This document shows, piece after piece, positions 8,677-15,446 of a DNA stretch of 64,000 nt. Source of the stretch: Arthrobacter psychrolactophilus (lineage in GTDB: Bacteria > Actinomycetota > Actinomycetes > Actinomycetales > Micrococcaceae); assembly GCF_003219795.1 (NCBI RefSeq), contig NZ_QJVC01000003.1:310001-374000 (forward strand), given 5' to 3'. Position 1 is the stretch's first letter. Every line of letters starts with the position of its first letter. Both the position numbers and the translations under genes were made by a program. The notes beneath the pieces were generated by a model that worked only from the letters and a program-made list of their open reading frames with translations, did not search any database and was not told the DNA's origin.

Positions 8677-9249
8677 ATGTTTCACGCCTACCCTACAGAC
8701 ACGTGGCTTAATGCTCCGCAGCAAAAGTTCCCGTCTTCCCTGTCGGCCGACGAATTCAAGGCACTGTTCCGTGGCCACCCGGGAGGTGTCGCGGTTATCA
8801 CTGCGGATGCCGGCCAAGGGCCGGTGGCGCTGACGGTATCGTCGGTCGTGTCGGTGAGTGCCGAACCTCCGTTGCTGATTTTCTCGGTCTCGGCACAGTC
8901 CTCTGCGTCCACGGTGCTTTCTCGCGCCGAAACCGTCGTCGTGCACCTGCTGGACGCGCACGACGTCGACCTGGCTAAGTTTGGATCGACCCCCGGCGCC
9001 GACCGCTTTGACCAGACGCACCACTGGTCGACCCTTGAAACGGGAGAAGCGGTGTATGACGATGTCCGCGCCTGGGTTCGCTGCGCCGTCATCGATCGCA
9101 TGGAGGTGGGGACCTCCACCATCATCGCCGTTCAGGCCCTGTCGTCGCGTGTATTGCGTGACGTCCAAGCGGGCGAACCCGGCGACGCTCTGGTCTATCA
9201 CAACCGTTCATGGCATCGGCTGGGCGAGCATTCCAAGCTTGAAGGCTGA
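8677..9249 (+). CDS. Flavin reductase family protein of the mes operon
   Basis: A 190-residue flavin-reductase-like FMN-binding split-barrel protein, recognisable by FRGHPGGVAVITADAGQGPVA near residues 30-50, followed by TVSSVVSVSAEPPLLIFSV. The ATG lies two bases after the mesD stop, which implies co-transcription and coupling. Proteins of this family supply reduced flavin to two-component oxygenases. Its position right after mesX-mesD suggests that it feeds reducing equivalents to MesX; this is inference, but it fits the oxygen requirement of MesD systems. Confidence 0.83.
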   Translation: MFHAYPTDTWLNAPQQKFPSSLSADEFKALFRGHPGGVAVITADAGQGPVALTVSSVVSVSAEPPLLIFSVSAQSSASTVLSRAETVVVHLLDAHDVDLAKFGSTPGADRFDQTHHWSTLETGEAVYDDVRAWVRCAVIDRMEVGTSTIIAVQALSSRVLRDVQAGEPGDALVYHNRSWHRLGEHSKLEG

Positions 9250-9281
9250 GCGCCGCGCCAACAACCCACCACAAGCATGCC

Positions 9282-9310
9282 TGAGGGGTGGTCATAGCGA
9301 TCACCCCTCA
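9282..9310. terminator. Hairpin between the mes operon and the DUF1275 gene
   Basis: TGAGGGGTG (9282-9290) pairs perfectly with CACCCCTCA (9302-9310), and the stem can extend to 12 pairs with one G-U pair, leaving a five-base loop. There is no T run after it, so it is either an atypical terminator of the mes operon or a leader hairpin of the DUF1275 gene, whose ATG is 22 bases on. Confidence 0.5.
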
Positions 9311-9331
9311 CGATGAAGGATCCCTTAAACC

Positions 9332-10045
9332 ATGACATCAGCCGTAGTCAGCGCAGCTAACAAACCCGCCTCTACCCCGCAAGAAAATGCGTCTCCGGAA
9401 AAGTTCCGGCTGATGCTCATGATGGCCCTCACGCTCGTAACAGGTGTGGTTGACGCGGTCGGCTACCTTGGACTTGATCATGTCTTCACCGGAAACATGA
9501 CCGGCAACGTGGTGATTCTTGCGATGGCGTTGGCCGGGGCGGAGAACCTGCCAGTTTTGGGCCCACTGGTTGCGCTTGGCGCCTTTCTCCTCGGCGCGGC
9601 GGTCGCTGGATTTACGCTCCAGTCAAGCCCGAAAGGCTGGAACCGCAGGGTCACGCTCCTTCTCACAGGGGGTTGTATCGCGTTGACGGGAGCCGCCGCC
9701 ATCTCTCTTACCGTGGACGACATCGGCCGGCAGTCCATTGGTGTCATTGTTGCCGCAGTTATATCCATGCACATGGGCTCCCAGGCCCTGATGGCGCGGC
9801 ATTTGGGCGTACGAGACATGACCACAGTGGTCATTACCTCCACCATGACGTCCCTCGCCGGAGAGTCACTTGTGGGCAAGGAACGGCCCCGGCTACTCAA
9901 CCGACGGCTGGGCGCCGTCCTCGCTATGTTCGCCGGGGCCGCCATCGGAGTCCTCCTGCTCCAGATCCATTTCAGTGTCCCGATCAGCCTCGGCGTCGCC
10001 ATCACCGCCGTTGTGACGGTTCTGGGGAGTCGTCGCTGGCATTGA
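9332..10045 (+). CDS. DUF1275 (YoaK-family) membrane protein
   Basis: A 237-residue integral membrane protein. After about 25 polar residues there are six hydrophobic segments and the family signature TGVVDAVGYLGLDHVFTGNM, followed by TGNVVILAMALAG. Members occur widely next to transport and stress genes, but no transported substrate is firmly known. It follows the mes operon after a hairpin, so it may be a separate transcription unit. The region after it is degenerate. Confidence 0.85.
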   Translation: MTSAVVSAANKPASTPQENASPEKFRLMLMMALTLVTGVVDAVGYLGLDHVFTGNMTGNVVILAMALAGAENLPVLGPLVALGAFLLGAAVAGFTLQSSPKGWNRRVTLLLTGGCIALTGAAAISLTVDDIGRQSIGVIVAAVISMHMGSQALMARHLGVRDMTTVVITSTMTSLAGESLVGKERPRLLNRRLGAVLAMFAGAAIGVLLLQIHFSVPISLGVAITAVVTVLGSRRWH

Positions 10046-10240
10046 TGCGGCACATCCCACCGGCGACACCGCGCCACGGAGCCCGGACGATTGGGGAATC
10101 AATCACAGCTTCCCCGACCTGCGCCCAGGCGGTCTGGCGGGTTGCGTCCCGCGGGTGGTGGAGTTTGCCTCAACACCGTGCGGGTCAGTGCTTTGATCAT
10201 GCCGCGGTGAGTTCTGGGAGCAAAAAATTTCCTCTACTGT

Positions 10241-10570
10241 TGCTACCCATCCCCGAGGGTTGGGGCGGACACGCCATCGATCTCCAGCAGCAGATCGCTG
10301 ACTCAACGCTGGCGCTGACCACCCGGGGCCTTGGAGGCGCGCGGCGAGCTTCTCGCCTCGGGTGTCCTCGGCACGGACGACGCCGGACCCTGACCAGTGG
10401 AGGACGGGAACCTTCTCATCTGCGAGAGAAGCGACAAGTTCCTCGTCGCCATCGCCATGGGTGACGAGGCTATGCGACTGCCGACTGGAGCCGTCCCGCT
10501 CAGCGCTCAACCGCTATTGGATGACGGTCGGCTACAACCGAACAAGGCTGCGCGGTTGTTGCGGGACTAA
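10241..10570 (+). pseudogene. Remnant of the C-terminal end of a GH13 alpha-glucosidase
   Basis: Three pieces match the end of GH13 oligo-alpha-glucosidases. LPIPEGWGGHAIDLQQQIAD with STLALTTR is in one frame; after an indel near 10337 the next frame gives RGELLASGVLGTDDAGP, a stop, and then VEDGNLLICERSDKFL and LPTGAVPLSAQPLLDDGRL up to TAA at 10570. In intact enzymes these form the last barrel helix and the C-terminal beta domain. The catalytic part is missing, so this is a scar of deletion or recombination. Confidence 0.6.
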
Positions 10571-10594
10571 CCCACTGGCGGATCTCTATGGCTT

Positions 10595-10624
10595 TTTTCC
10601 CAGAAATGCCATTCTCTGGGAAAA
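10595..10624. terminator. Bidirectional terminator-like hairpin
   Basis: TTTTCCCAGA (10595-10604) and TCTGGGAAAA (10615-10624) form a perfect 10-bp stem with a 10-base loop. With T-rich and A-rich ends it could work on either strand. It lies between the GH13 remnant and the convergent PIN gene. Confidence 0.6.
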
Positions 10625-10770
10625 CAACTGCCGCGCTTTCCCGAATGGGCCCGACGCTTGCCTGCGGATACACGCGGTGCCTGTATGCGCGGGAATAGGT
10701 CTTCACAACGGGCTTTTCGATCTCAGGGTACTCTCCGCCCCGGCGTCAAGGAAATGGTCAGCGATTCCCC

Positions 10771-11348
10771 TCATGGCCTGAGCCGCCACCTTGTCAAGGC
10801 CATCCGCTTTATATGCTCGAGAACAACATCAGCGAACTTTGGACAGGCCGCAGCCCTTAAGGCCTCGGGATTCTGTCGCCGTCTCTTGCTGCCCCATAAC
10901 TGGCTTGACTCTCAACGACCCGCTTGACTGCGTCAGGTGCGGAAACGTTGATCTCCACGAAAAAATCATCGCCGTTGTAGGCCTCGTAGTAACTTTCATC
11001 GGAATCGAACCCTGAGTCTTCAGTGAGGAGAATGTCTGCTCTGCTAGCCTCGACCGCGTGATGAACATGCCAGTCGCCCTCATCGGCAATTCCAGCCACT
11101 GGACCGCCAGGAAGGTCTTCAAGTATCTCGTCAAAATGTTCTTGACACTTCTGCATGAGCTCAGCAATCAGACCTCCCGGCGCTCTTGGATGCTGGTCCC
11201 GCAGCCTGGCACCAGTTTCGTCGATGACACCCCAAGTGGTGTGCAGCTGGAGCACACAGGGCTCTGCCTCAAGGCGCAGCATAAATAGCCAATCACGAAG
11301 CGTGCGCCTATAGAGGACATTTGCATCAACAAATACACGTTGAGCCAT
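10771..11348 (-). pseudogene. PIN-domain ribonuclease (VapC-like), frameshifted near the C-terminus
   Basis: Read from 11348, the frame gives a PIN domain: QRVFVDANVLY with the first acidic residue at Asp8, then DEGDWHVHHAVEASRADILL with further acidic residues. The frame stops at 10857 after GDRIPRP. One base shifted, the same strand continues with EALRAAACPKFADVVLEHI and ends at 10771, which resembles the usual end of this PIN family (ALRAAGCPxFA). The last 30 residues are thus out of frame by one base; the PIN core itself is intact. No antitoxin gene is seen upstream on the same strand, which is unusual for a VapC toxin. Confidence 0.65.
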
Positions 11349-11464
11349 ACCCCAGATGCACAGGGTTCATGTGTGCGGACGGAGGTGTGGATGTGTGCAG
11401 AGATCAGAAGCTAGATTGAGGAGAAGTCAGCGCGCGACCTCGCGGCTTCTGGGATGCTTGGTGC

Positions 11465-11827
11465 ATGAGCGAAGACTCCGACGTAGAAACGCCGCACCCA
11501 ACCCGGAGTCAGCTGTACTCGAAAATATTGAAGGTGCGCCACCAGACCGATCTCGCATGGGATCGGCGGCGGTATGGGGACGACGGCGCCGAGAAAGTAT
11601 TCGCAGCTGCCGCCAACGATCTGCGAGAAGCCGTCAAGAGCGTCCGCGATGACCAGCTCCGGGAAGATCTTTCAGAGAGCTTTCGCCCCTCACTAGGGAA
11701 ACTTGCCTACATTCACGAGCTCGGTTTTCACCTCTCAGACTCCGGAGTTCTTCACCCGGCGAAGTTCTCAGGCAAGGTGCGCTCGGTCAGACTCGCAGGT
11801 CCTCCAGGTTCCGGCAAACGCCCGTAG
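11465..11827 (+). CDS. Hypothetical protein, 120 residues
   Basis: A charged, probably helical protein beginning MSEDSDVETPHPTRSQLY and ending GPPGSGKRP. No family was recognised. It starts 116 bp from the PIN gene and diverges from it. The final GPPGSGK resembles a Walker A loop but sits at the very end of the protein without a following domain, so it is not evidence of an ATPase; it could mean that the gene is truncated. Confidence 0.45.
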   Translation: MSEDSDVETPHPTRSQLYSKILKVRHQTDLAWDRRRYGDDGAEKVFAAAANDLREAVKSVRDDQLREDLSESFRPSLGKLAYIHELGFHLSDSGVLHPAKFSGKVRSVRLAGPPGSGKRP

Positions 11828-11898
11828 TCGGCTCCGCCTCCCCTGTTCACCAGGTCGTCATCCTTTGAGTTCCCCATGCGCAGCACATCAGTGATCAG

Positions 11899-12402
11899 CT
11901 ACCCAGCGCTGCATACGCCCGACGCAAAGTCCAGCACAGCCGAAGTTTTCGCGCCTGTGCCGATGTACCCAGGAGGAAGAGTGATCGTCGCGATGAAGGT
12001 CTTGCCCGTCATATCGCCACGCGCAAAGAAAAATGGCGTCCCTTCGGGAAGTTCTGCAATGAGTGTGAATATCAGTTGATCTTCGCCGGAGCTCCAGGCT
12101 GCGTGCACATACGCGCCGTAGTAGCCGCCGTAAGCTGGCCACCACTCCGCAGTCTCCAAGATGCCGACCGTCCCCACGGGTAGAGGCCGGCCTGGCTCGG
12201 CGCTGAGCGTGAAAGCATGCGAATCCAGCCCGGTGAGGGCACATGACGCATCGAGACGGAAGGCGCCCAGATCCACTTCACCCAGTGAAGCCGAAGCCGC
12301 CGGAGAAGCTACAGCAGCAACAATCACAGGGACGGACCAAGCAGCAGTCTTCACCACGGTCCTGCGAGATTTTGAGGGTGCAGTGATGTCGGTGGTGTGC
12401 AT
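11899..12402 (-). CDS. Tat-exported hypothetical protein
   Basis: 167 residues. The N-terminus has a twin-arginine signal: SRRTVVK at about residues 12-18, a hydrophobic stretch AAWSVPVIVAAVASPA, and an ASA cleavage site near residue 38. The mature domain of about 130 residues is rich in Thr, Gly and aromatic residues and has two cysteines, one near the start (ASCALTG) and one near the end (SGVCSAG), which could form a disulphide. Similar small Tat-secreted beta-rich proteins are common in actinobacteria and have no known role. A perfect 14-bp palindrome lies 65 bp upstream of its start. Confidence 0.6.
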   Translation of the reverse strand: MHTTDITAPSKSRRTVVKTAAWSVPVIVAAVASPAASASLGEVDLGAFRLDASCALTGLDSHAFTLSAEPGRPLPVGTVGILETAEWWPAYGGYYGAYVHAAWSSGEDQLIFTLIAELPEGTPFFFARGDMTGKTFIATITLPPGYIGTGAKTSAVLDFASGVCSAG

Positions 12403-12466
12403 GGGTCCCCAATGGTCGATGGCAATTCTCTGGCACCACTCAACAGCATCAACGGCCGCCCGCCTA

Positions 12467-12480
12467 GGGACCTAGGTCCC
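12467..12480. promoter_or_regulatory. Perfect 14-bp palindrome upstream of the Tat-exported protein gene
   Basis: GGGACCTAGGTCCC is its own reverse complement. It lies 65 bp upstream of the start codon at 12402, a plausible operator position. No regulator is encoded nearby that could be matched to it. Confidence 0.35.
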
Positions 12481-12597
12481 CATCCGGGCGCGAGAATGGT
12501 CGCTGGATGGATGGGTTCTGGCGCAGGGAGGCGGGTAGAGTCCTTTGCGGTTTTCTGGTGTTCCAGGATCCCCTCAAGGATGAACTACCGGCCTCCC

Positions 12598-13052
12598 ATG
12601 ACCGGGATCGACGACCGTCGCACGGCAGGTACCCCACATGACCTTGAATTCCTGGGCGAGCTGCGTCCCGAGCAAAAGCAGGCGCTGCAGGCCATCGACA
12701 GCATCGAGCAGGGCATCCTCGTCGCTCCCCGGGCGCCGGCAAGACGGTCATTGCCTGCGCGGCCATGGCCCACCACGGAGTTTCCACGCTGATCTTGGTC
12801 GACCGGAAGGCTCTGGCAGATCAGTGGCGCAAGCGCATCCATGAACTCATGGGCGAAAAGCCCGGCCAGATCGGCGGCGGCAGATCCAAGACCACAGGAA
12901 GAATCGACGTTGCGTTGCTCTCCACGTTGGCCCGGCGCGACAACGTTGCCGAGCTGACCGCCGGCTACGGCTTCGTGATCGCCGATGAATGCCATCATGT
13001 GCCGGCCGCGGCGTTCAGCCATGTCATGAACCAGATGCCGGCCAAGCATTGA
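12598..13052 (+). pseudogene. TOTE conflict system protein, helicase part (frameshifted, truncated at both ends)
   Basis: This piece continues the primase fragment at 4334-5480. It reads [20 protein letters not shown] and EQKQALQAI, the normal lead-in to the TOTE superfamily 2 helicase. One base is missing in the Walker A codons near 12730: with it restored the text would be [20 protein letters not shown]. It goes on through [18 protein letters not shown] and the DECHHVP motif II, and stops at MPAKH where motif III (LTATP) should follow. Only about 20 residues seem to be lost between the two pieces, so the gene appears to have been split by the DNA in between. Confidence 0.78.
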
Positions 13053-13544
13053 TATGAGACAGTCAGGTCAGAGGACACGCCACTTTCCATGCCGCTAGGA
13101 CTGATCTATCCCTCATCCAGCGGTACCGTAATGGATGCAAACAACGTAGGCAAAATCTGGCGGGTGGCATCGGACGCCATCGGATACGACTGGGTGACAC
13201 TGAAAACCTTCAGGAAAACCAATGCAACAATGATTGCCAAGACCATGGGAGCTGAGGCCGCCACCTATCAGGCTGGTCATTCGAAGGTGTCCATGACCCA
13301 TGCGTACTACATTGAAGAACGGCGTGGGGCTTCGGACACCAGGTCCGTCGTTGACGCCTTCAAGCCGCAACGCAAGTCTGGACCAAAGCATGAGCAAGTC
13401 CAAACAGTTGAGGGTCAGGCTCACCAAGGGGACGTACCCGCACCAGACCTGACTGCGCCAGTCTCACCGCCGGAGGCTGACAAGTCTCCGCTTTCGGAGG
13501 ATCATGAGCCTTATGAAGACCCTCCCAAAAACAGCGGAACCTAG
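13053..13544 (+). pseudogene. Tyrosine recombinase/integrase, C-terminal fragment
   Basis: About 150 residues of a phage-type integrase catalytic domain: an upstream strand IYPSSSGTVMDANNVGKIWR, then TFRKTNATMI with the second catalytic arginine region, AGHSKVSMTHAYYI with the histidine box and a tyrosine nucleophile, and a polar tail. The N-terminal arm-binding and core-binding domains and the first catalytic arginine are missing. The frame runs on from the TOTE fragment after its stop, so the junction lies near 13053-13085. Integrase genes commonly sit beside their attachment site, and here a tRNA-like repeat follows just after the IS element. Confidence 0.75.
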
Positions 13545-13576
13545 CCGCAAATAACCAAAGTGGAGAGTTAAGCAAA

Positions 13577-13614
13577 AATGGCCCCGAAATGAACTGCTCC
13601 CCGAAAGTTGGACT
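13577..13614. repeat. Left end of the IS element with flanking half-hairpin
   Basis: The IS inverted repeat starts with TGAACTG at 13590 and runs to 13614; it matches the right end at 22 of 25 positions. Just outside it, AATGGCCCCGAAA (13577-13589) is the reverse complement of the right flank at 15032-15044. Confidence 0.8.
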
Positions 13615-13649
13615 GAATAATTCAGTTCCATACTTTCGGGGAGTTTTTC

Positions 13650-14141
13650 ATGCATCCATGTAGTTCTATGTCGGCCGAGCAGCGGGTGTTGGCCGTCGAT
13701 CTCTTTGAGAGAGGTTTCGGGTACCGCGCGGTATCCTCAAGACTTGGCGTTAAGGTCCGTGCTGTTAAGGCATTGGAGGAGCGATTCAAGATTTGGGGTA
13801 GGACGGCGTTGGAAAGCAAACCAACCAAACAGGTATATTCCTTCGAATTCAAGATGGCGGTTGTCCGACAGTTTCTTGAGGGCGAATCCACGATTCCGGA
13901 CCTAGCCCACCTTCACATGATCAGTTCACCTACTCTGGTACGCAGATGGGTCCAGCTCTACCGGGAACAGGGAGAAGCCGGTCTGCAGCTCAAGCCCAAA
14001 GGCCGGCCCAAATCTGTGCCTGAGACCCCGCCAGTCGAAGTCAGCGAGCTGGAGAAGCTACGCCGCGAGAATCAGCGTTTGGCGGCGGAGAACGCCTATC
14101 TAAAAAAAGTACGGGCCTTGAGGAACCAACCACCGCGCTGA
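13650..14141 (+). CDS. IS150-like transposase OrfA (helix-turn-helix protein)
   Basis: 163 residues with two helix-turn-helix segments (DLFERGFGYRAVSSRLGV and a second near FLEGESTIPDLAHLHMIS) that bind the IS ends, followed by a leucine-zipper-like coiled coil (ELEKLRRENQRLAAENAYLK) for multimerisation. Start ATG 13650 has GGGGAG seven bases upstream. At CTA AAA AAA G near 14100 a -1 slip would join it to OrfB and give the OrfAB transposase. Confidence 0.88.
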   Translation: MHPCSSMSAEQRVLAVDLFERGFGYRAVSSRLGVKVRAVKALEERFKIWGRTALESKPTKQVYSFEFKMAVVRQFLEGESTIPDLAHLHMISSPTLVRRWVQLYREQGEAGLQLKPKGRPKSVPETPPVEVSELEKLRRENQRLAAENAYLKKVRALRNQPPR

Positions 14142-14152
14142 AAGTCAGTGCC

Positions 14153-14992
14153 GTGATTGCCCTCAAGGCAACCCATCCCCTACCCCTGTTGCTACAGGCA
14201 GCGGGGTTGGCTCGTTCTACGTTCTTCAACCGCCAAGCAACCCTCAAGATCCCTGACCGTCACGCTGATCTTCGAGCCCAGATCCATAAGGCTTTCACCG
14301 ATGCTAAGGGCCGCTACGGCCACCGGCGCATCCATGCGGTCCTGAGGCGCCAAGGCTGGCGGGTAGCTCGTAAGACCGTGTTGAAGCTGATGCGTCAGGA
14401 GAATCTAGTCTGTAAGGTTCGTACTCGGCGGAAGTATTCCTCTTACAAGGGTCAGGTCGGTAAGATCGCCGAGAACCTGCTCAAACGAGAATTCGATACC
14501 GATGCGCCGAACGCCAAATGGGTGACCGACGTGACCGAGTTTAAGATCGCCGAGCAAAAGCTTTACCTCTCACCGGTGTTAGATCTCTTCGACCGCTCGA
14601 TCGTTTCCTACTCGGTTTCCGATTCCCCAAACGTTGCCTTCACCAACAAGTCACTTACGGAGGCGATCGGAACCCTTGCCGCGGGCGAGACACCGATGAT
14701 GCACTCGGATCAAGGATTTCAGTATCAGCACGCCAGCTGGCAGAAACTCCTCCGCAACGCCAACATGGCTCAATCCATGTCACGCAAGGGCAACTGCCTG
14801 GACAACTCAGTAATGGAAAACTTCTTCGGTCATCTGAAGGAAGAGATGTTCCACCGCCAAGAATTCACTGACATCGACGGCTTCATCACCGAGCTGGACG
14901 ACTATATCCACTGGTACAACTATGACCGTATCTCGTTAACGCTGCAGTGCCTGAGCCCGATGGAATATCGGGCTCAGGCACTGGCTGCGTAG
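14153..14992 (+). CDS. IS150-like transposase OrfB (DDE integrase domain)
   Basis: 279 residues from the GTG at 14153. The rve integrase core has its first Asp in WVTDVTEF, the second in MHSDQGFQYQ and the Glu in NSVMENFFGHLKEEMF, that is, a complete DDE triad. The N-terminal HTH_21 segment (GRYGHRRIHAVLRRQG) is present. The open frame extends upstream of the GTG to the A7 slip site (giving KKSTGLEEPTTALK), so the functional product is most likely the OrfAB fusion made by -1 frameshifting, as known for this family. Confidence 0.9.
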   Translation: MIALKATHPLPLLLQAAGLARSTFFNRQATLKIPDRHADLRAQIHKAFTDAKGRYGHRRIHAVLRRQGWRVARKTVLKLMRQENLVCKVRTRRKYSSYKGQVGKIAENLLKREFDTDAPNAKWVTDVTEFKIAEQKLYLSPVLDLFDRSIVSYSVSDSPNVAFTNKSLTEAIGTLAAGETPMMHSDQGFQYQHASWQKLLRNANMAQSMSRKGNCLDNSVMENFFGHLKEEMFHRQEFTDIDGFITELDDYIHWYNYDRISLTLQCLSPMEYRAQALAA

Positions 14993-15006
14993 ACTCTTAT
15001 TTACCG

Positions 15007-15044
15007 AGTCCAACTTTCGGGACCCAGTTCATTTCGGGGCCATT
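15007..15044. repeat. Right end of the IS element with flanking half-hairpin
   Basis: The right inverted repeat (15007-15031) is followed by TTTCGGGGCCATT (15032-15044), the mirror of the left flank. The same 13 bases occur as the right half of the hairpin at 23940-23961, which indicates that this IS lies in a copy of that hairpin. Confidence 0.75.
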
Positions 15045-15115
15045 CTCACTTCCAAAATCCCCGTCATTCCGGGCTTTCTGGGCCCCCTATCAGATTCGAA
15101 CTGATGACCCCCGCT
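15032..15115. repeat. 84-bp direct repeat, copy A: tRNA 3'-end attachment-site remnant
   Basis: This segment matches 23949-24032 over the whole 84 bp with few mismatches. On the minus strand its right part is a tRNA 3' end: variable-loop bases, a T arm ATCAG-TTCGAAT-CTGAT, and the acceptor strand AGGGGGC. The 5' part of a tRNA is not present on either side. It lies next to an integrase fragment (separated only by the IS element), the usual place of an attL/attR site. The T stem differs from copy B by a compensated pair (A-T for G-C), so both derive from functional tRNA sequences. Confidence 0.65.
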
Positions 15116-15446
15116 TTAGGCTCGAGGGCCGTTTCAATCTTGCCGTTAATGGCTTTTGCTCTTTGTTCTAGCGATAGGAGCGCAACAACGATAGCTACTA
15201 TATTGTCGTTGCTTTTTGTTCAATCCGGTAGGTTTCAGGTCATTCGGTCAGAACTGCCGTCTGGCCTTGTAAATCAGCCATTCAGACCTTCGAGTTGGTG
15301 AGCCGATCAGGTCAAAAGTCCGAAAAATCAAACCGGCACACCAAACCCGGCCTTCACCTCTACCTCGCACCTTCCAAAATAAGGCAGAAAACTGGCTAAA
15401 TCGCTAGCCTCATTTTGAAAGGTGTGAGTCTCTTCGACGGCGGGAC
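15116..15446. other. Gene-free stretch after attachment-like repeat A
   Basis: No gene seen. The first 90 bases keep weaker similarity to the DNA after copy B (around 24033-24125), including GCAACAA. A 17-bp word, TTCAATCCGGTAGGTTT, occurs at 15219-15235 and again at 23895-23911, just before copy B. An imperfect dyad (GCAACAACGATA with TATTGTCGTTGC) spans 15182-15212. The downstream part is the 3' flank of the GH31 gene. Confidence 0.5.

Larger units (their letters stand above)
13590..15031 (+). mobile_element. IS3-family insertion sequence, IS150-like, apparently intact
   Basis: 1442 bp bounded by 25-bp imperfect inverted repeats (13590-13614 and 15007-15031) that begin TG and end CA, as in IS150-group elements. 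It carries two overlapping-phase reading frames, orfA and orfB, joined by a run of seven A at 14102-14108 suited to -1 frameshifting. All DDE residues are present, so it may be active. The flanks are not a direct target duplication but an inverted pair (GAAA outside the left end, TTTC outside the right end), both part of a terminator-like hairpin. Confidence 0.9.

Noticed and set aside
9673-10464. Plus-strand open frame of 263 codons overlapping the DUF1275 gene
   Set aside because: It is out of frame with the membrane protein and is rich in Arg, His and Pro; the real reading there is the DUF1275 gene and the GH13 remnant.
11800-11827. Walker A-like GPPGSGK at the end of the 120-residue hypothetical protein
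   Set aside because: It is followed at once by the stop codon, so no P-loop fold can form; taken as chance or truncation.
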